Below are positions 60,381 to 64,000 of a stretch of 64,000 nucleotides of DNA, piece after piece (the first letter of the stretch is position 1; each line of letters starts with the position of its first letter). The stretch covers positions 1 through 64,000 of the forward strand of contig JBOHFX010000167.1 in the NCBI GenBank assembly GCA_050699875.1, in the 5' to 3' direction. The DNA is from GCA-003244245 sp050699875. Lineage in GTDB: Bacteria; Actinomycetota; Actinomycetes; Mycobacteriales; Pseudonocardiaceae. The notes below the pieces were generated by a model. The model made no database searches, had not been told where the DNA came from, and saw only the letters and a program-made list of their open reading frames with translations. The translations under genes and the position numbers were made by a program.

Positions 60381-61013
60381 GTGGACCTGGTCGCGTCGCC
60401 GTCGCGCCGGTTGCTCGCGGGAGCCATCGACGTCATGATCCTCATCGCAGCACGTTTGGGGTTGGATCGCCTGCGGGGCCGGCCGTGGCTCGACTCATCT
60501 CCTGCCGCGCAGCGGGAGGACTTGGCTGTCGCCGGCTGCTATTTCGTTGCAGGGACGGCGTTGGCCGGCCGCACAGCGGGTCAGGCTGTCCTTGGTCTAC
60601 GGACAGTGAGTGAGGTCACGGGCCGGCGTCCGGGTTGGCGCGCTTCGATGATTCGCTGGGCGGTCCGGCTGCCGCCTCAGCTAGTGCTCATGGCTGTCTT
60701 CGGGTCGTCTTTTATGCGACGGAATATGGAGCAGATGCGGGAGGCGAAGACCGAGATTGATAAGCTGCGGCATGGGCATGGCCGAGATCAACAGGAAATC
60801 GATAATGCGCTGATCGACCTCTACCAGACCCGCCGGATCTCTCCAAGAGGCTGCTGGCCACTGCTGGCCGCCGTGCTGATCGGGGCGGCATATGACGGGA
60901 TCGTAACGGTGGGAGTGCTGCGCCCACCCAAGCGGCAAGGCCTCCACGACCGCCTCGCCCATGTGCTGGTGTTGCAGGACGACGTCCAGCGATCGGCTAC
61001 CTCGCGACCTTGA
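60381..61013 (+). CDS. RDD family membrane protein
   Basis: 210 residues with the RDD-domain layout: RRLLAGAIDVMILIAARLGL, then GRTAGQAVLGLRTVSEVTG and RWAVRLPPQLVLM. A charged segment (NMEQMREAKTEIDKLRHGH) of about 50 residues is inserted between membrane segments and may form a coiled coil. The closing KRQGLHDRLAHVLVL is typical of RDD proteins. GTG start at 60381. Function unknown; some RDD proteins act as antiporters. Confidence 0.82.
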   Translation: MDLVASPSRRLLAGAIDVMILIAARLGLDRLRGRPWLDSSPAAQREDLAVAGCYFVAGTALAGRTAGQAVLGLRTVSEVTGRRPGWRASMIRWAVRLPPQLVLMAVFGSSFMRRNMEQMREAKTEIDKLRHGHGRDQQEIDNALIDLYQTRRISPRGCWPLLAAVLIGAAYDGIVTVGVLRPPKRQGLHDRLAHVLVLQDDVQRSATSRP

Positions 61014-61077
61014 GCGCGGAGTTGTTAACACCGGGAAAAGCTTGTGGAGCTGTGCTTGGGGTTGCCGGCTGGAGCGT

Positions 61078-61506
61078 GTGACTATCGATAGCGTGGATGT
61101 GTCGGCTGCGGATTTCGCCAAGATTCCGGTAGGAAACGTGCGGGTTCCGCAGGCCGAGTTCGTCGCGCTTTGGCAGGCGGCTGAGCGGTTACATGACGAG
61201 CAAGTCAGGCGGGGTGTACCGGATTGGTGCGGCGCCGGCGTGGTGGAGACTTGCCGTTGGCTGGCGAACGCGATCGTCAGCCCGAAGAGCGGGCCATGGC
61301 GCCTCGCTCCGTCGCCGGTCGCAAAGAGCATCAGCGTCGCCTACGACGAGTTGATCGAGGCGGAATGTCTGGCCGCGGAGAAGCTCGCCGTGCACCGGCC
61401 ACTGCATGCCCACCTGGCGGATCGGCCGGGATGGATTGAGGCTGTTGTCACGACGTTGAACTGGGTGTGGCGGCGATACGGAAGTCCGCCACTGAAATAC
61501 CACTAA
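61078..61506 (+). CDS. Hypothetical 142-residue protein
   Basis: Soluble protein without recognised domain: ADFAKIPVGNVRVPQAEFVA, CGAGVVETCRWLANAIV, then SVAYDELIEAECLAAEKLAV. GTG 61078 with GGAG is used; GTG 61093 is an alternative, and the frame extends to 60961. I recall similar short proteins scattered in actinobacteria but no function. It lies 40 bases upstream of the PEP carboxylase gene. Confidence 0.6.
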   Translation: MTIDSVDVSAADFAKIPVGNVRVPQAEFVALWQAAERLHDEQVRRGVPDWCGAGVVETCRWLANAIVSPKSGPWRLAPSPVAKSISVAYDELIEAECLAAEKLAVHRPLHAHLADRPGWIEAVVTTLNWVWRRYGSPPLKYH

Positions 61507-61546
61507 CGGTCTGTATTCCTGCTCGGCGCCGGATGAGGGGAAGCAG

Positions 61547-64000
61547 ATGACGGTGACCGCCCGACACGAGTCGAACGCTGAACCAACCAAGCGCCTGGAC
61601 TTGGTGGCCGCCCACGCCGGTGTCGTCTCGGAGTCGCAACATCTTGCGTTGCGAGCCGATATCCGCCTGCTGTCGACGCTGCTCGGTGAGACGCTGGTCC
61701 GCCACGGCGGCGAGGAACTGCTCAAGCTGGTGGAGGAGGTACGGCGGCTGGCCCGGGCAGCGCCGCAGGACGGCAGCACGGAGATCAGGGCGCTGCTGTC
61801 CACGCTGGACATCGGCACGGCCGTCCAGCTCGCTCGAGCGTTCTCGATCTACTTCCAGCTCGCCAATGTGGCTGAGCAGCTGCACCGCTCTCGGGAGCAA
61901 CGCACCCAGGTCGGCTGGCGGCAGGGACCGCTGCGCGCGGTGATGAACCGGCTGGTTCGAAATGTCGACCGGGCCAAGGTGGAGACGGTGCTGGCGCGGA
62001 TGGAGCTGCGGCCGGTGTTCACCGCGCACCCGACCGAGGTGTCCCGCGCGTCGGTGCAGGGCATTCTGCGCCGGGTGGCCGACGTTCTCGATCAGAACTT
62101 GCCCAAGAAGCAGTCGCAACGGCGGCTCAGTAGGCTGGTCGATCTGCTGTGGCAGACAGACGAGATCCGACCCGGCCGGCCGACGGTTCTCGACGAGGCT
62201 CGTGCGGTCGCCTACTACCTCGAGCAACTCGGCACCCATGCTGTGCCTGACCTGCTGGAGGACTTCGAAGACGAGCTCGCCCGAGTGGCATTCGCGCTGC
62301 CGCCACGGTCGCGTCCGGTGGTGCTCGGCTGCTGGGTCGGGGGGGACCGCGACGGCAACCCCAACGTCTCACCGCAGGTCACCCTCGACGTCTTGCGGCT
62401 CTACGCGAACCGGGCGCTGAACATCCAACTGGCGCTGATCGAGCAGCTTATCCACGAGCTCAGTGTCTCCGTGCGCATGGTCGGCGTCTCCGAGGCACTG
62501 CGGTGCAGCCTCGCCCAGGATCGGCGTTTGCTGCCCGAGGTCTATGACCGCTACATCCGGCTCAACGTCGACGAGCCCTACCGCCTGAAGAGTTCCTTTA
62601 TCCACGCCCGCCTGACCCGAACCCAGCAGCGGATTCGCGATGGCACCCCACACAAGGAGGGACAGGATTACCTGGGAGAAGAGTCCTACATCGCCGATCT
62701 GGAGGTGATGGACGCATCGCTGCGTGCGCATCTCGGGGAACGCATCGCCGAGGGCACGCTGGCCCGGACATTGCGTAGCGCCGGAGCGTTGGGCCTGCAC
62801 CTCGCCGCCCTGGACGTGCGCGAGCACGCCGACAAGCATCATGTCGCCCTCGCGGCCCTCTACGAACCCCTCGGTGAGCTCCCAGCGCCCTACGCCGAAC
62901 TAGATCGCGGGCAGCGGGCGGCGCTGCTGTCCCGCGAGCTGGCCGGACGGCGGTCATTGACCGCCCGCTCCGCCGAGCTGCCGCCAGCGGCGGCGGACGT
63001 GCTCGCCATCTTCGATGCGATCCGAACCGCCCAGCAGACCTTCGGTGAGCTGGCTGCCAGCACCTACGTCATTTCGATGTCCAAAGGTGTGGACGACGTG
63101 CTGGCCGCCGCGGTGCTGGCCCGGGAAGCCGGTCTGGTTGCGCTGCCGCCAGCAGGGGGACCGGCGGCCGGTGGTCGGTGCACGGTGGATCTCGTGCCGC
63201 TGTTCGAGACGGCTACCGAGCTGCGCCGGGCGGGAGAGCTGCTCGACATGATGCTGCGGGATCCCGCTTACCGGCAGCTGGTCCGAGCCAGGGGAGACCT
63301 GCAAGAGGTGATGCTCGGGTACTCCGACTCCAATAAGGACGCCGGGATCATCACCTCGCAGTGGGACATCCATAAGGCGCAGCGCCAGCTGCGTGACACC
63401 GCGTCCGCCCACCGGGTCCGGCTGCGACTGTTCCACGGCCGCGGCGGCTCGGTCGGTCGGGGCGGCGGGCCGGCCGGGCAGGCGGTGGCCGCCTCACCGT
63501 ACGGCACGGTCGACGCCACGCTGAAAGTAACCGAACAGGGCGAGGTTATCTCCGACCGGTACTCGTTGAGCGCTCTGGCTCACGATCACCTCGAGGTCCT
63601 GCTCGCCGCGGTGCTGGAGGCGACCTTGCTGCACCAGACGTCGCGGGTACCCCCGGAGGTGCTGGCCCGGTGGGACGAGGCGATGGACGTGGTGAGCGCA
63701 GCCGCCCACGCGGCCTATCGTGACTTCGTCGGCCTTCCCGAGCTCAGCGAGTTTTTCTCCGCTGCCACCCCGGTCGACGAGTTGAGCTGGCTCAATGTCG
63801 GATCCCGACCGATGCGGCGACCGGGCAGCGGCAAGACCACGTTGGAAGGGCTGCGGGCGATCCCTTGGGTGTTCGGCTGGACCCAGACCCGGATGCTGGT
63901 GCCTGGTTGGTACGGCCTGGGCAGCGGCCTGCGGGCCGCCCGTGACGCCGGGCTCGGTCCGGAACTCGAAGAGATGCGGGACTGGGCGTTTTTCACCAAC
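61547..64000 (+). CDS. ppc: Phosphoenolpyruvate carboxylase, 3' end beyond the window
   Basis: Anaplerotic enzyme converting PEP and bicarbonate to oxaloacetate. 818 codons are present without a stop; the family is about 900-950 residues. Catalytic H161 lies in FTAHPTEVSR, and GGDRDGNPNVS, MLGYSDSNKDAGIITSQW, FHGRGGSVGRGGGP (PEP-binding glycine loop) and QGEVIS are intact. ATG 61547 follows GAGGGGAAGC. The truncation is only due to the window edge. Confidence 0.96.
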   Translation, partial: MTVTARHESNAEPTKRLDLVAAHAGVVSESQHLALRADIRLLSTLLGETLVRHGGEELLKLVEEVRRLARAAPQDGSTEIRALLSTLDIGTAVQLARAFSIYFQLANVAEQLHRSREQRTQVGWRQGPLRAVMNRLVRNVDRAKVETVLARMELRPVFTAHPTEVSRASVQGILRRVADVLDQNLPKKQSQRRLSRLVDLLWQTDEIRPGRPTVLDEARAVAYYLEQLGTHAVPDLLEDFEDELARVAFALPPRSRPVVLGCWVGGDRDGNPNVSPQVTLDVLRLYANRALNIQLALIEQLIHELSVSVRMVGVSEALRCSLAQDRRLLPEVYDRYIRLNVDEPYRLKSSFIHARLTRTQQRIRDGTPHKEGQDYLGEESYIADLEVMDASLRAHLGERIAEGTLARTLRSAGALGLHLAALDVREHADKHHVALAALYEPLGELPAPYAELDRGQRAALLSRELAGRRSLTARSAELPPAAADVLAIFDAIRTAQQTFGELAASTYVISMSKGVDDVLAAAVLAREAGLVALPPAGGPAAGGRCTVDLVPLFETATELRRAGELLDMMLRDPAYRQLVRARGDLQEVMLGYSDSNKDAGIITSQWDIHKAQRQLRDTASAHRVRLRLFHGRGGSVGRGGGPAGQAVAASPYGTVDATLKVTEQGEVISDRYSLSALAHDHLEVLLAAVLEATLLHQTSRVPPEVLARWDEAMDVVSAAAHAAYRDFVGLPELSEFFSAATPVDELSWLNVGSRPMRRPGSGKTTLEGLRAIPWVFGWTQTRMLVPGWYGLGSGLRAARDAGLGPELEEMRDWAFFTN

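Noticed and set aside
1..64000. CRISPR array
   Set aside because: The only tandem repeats found are 15- and 17-bp direct repeats without spacers; no cas gene is present.

Overview
The window comes from a high-GC actinobacterium, most likely a member of the Pseudonocardiales. The support is GTG-rich starts, GTGA/ATGA stop-start overlaps, a 14-gene menaquinone-type complex I operon, a stand-alone B12-binding protein beside sucCD, a DUF6350 membrane protein and actinobacterial-type PcrA. I cannot name the species.

Layout. 0.1-5 kb: a DedA-family membrane protein, the PcrA helicase and a flavoprotein oxidoreductase. 5.3-11.2 kb: a small conserved protein behind a LexA-type box, an M23 peptidase, the B12-binding protein, sucC-sucD and the DUF6350 protein. 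11.2-34.4 kb: geranylgeranyl reductase, nuoA to nuoN and a polyprenyl diphosphate synthase, which together make the NADH dehydrogenase and parts of its menaquinone pool. This operon is split between nuoK and nuoL by about 4.6 kb of foreign and decayed DNA. That insert holds a nuoL relic, a low-GC group of exported and unknown proteins, an IS66-type transposase relic and the 5' part of a group II intron. 34.4-39.7 kb: a crotonase truncated inside a 57-nt inverted repeat, a divergent AsnC regulator/dimethylargininase pair, HtpX, RfbA, YajQ and tRNA-Tyr.

39.7-44.1 kb lies directly downstream of tRNA-Tyr and behaves as a mobile-element scrapyard: IS6-type relics, a low-GC co-translated cassette headed by a TIGR04255-family protein, a broken VOC-family gene fused to the 3' half of a group II intron (maturase tail plus domains V and VI), and a LuxR tail. 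The cassette is the best candidate here for an undescribed system.

44.1-51 kb: an FG-GAP/radical-copper-oxidase-like fusion, a PHB-depolymerase-type esterase, an FNT-family channel, a CsbD-like protein, a methyltransferase and an unknown membrane protein with a 9-codon leader ORF. 51.1-53.8 kb: an 878-residue fusion of NhaA antiporter, DsbA-like thioredoxin, cyclic-nucleotide-binding and glutaredoxin-like domains. 53.8-60.3 kb: a carbohydrate cluster in two divergent blocks, with a debranching-type glucosidase, Gfo/Idh/MocA oxidoreductase and MDR dehydrogenase on one strand and a xylose-isomerase-like TIM-barrel protein and sucrose-phosphorylase-family GH13 enzyme on the other. 60.4-64 kb: an RDD membrane protein, an unknown protein and PEP carboxylase, which runs off the window end.

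All identities rest on reading translations and motifs; no database search was run.
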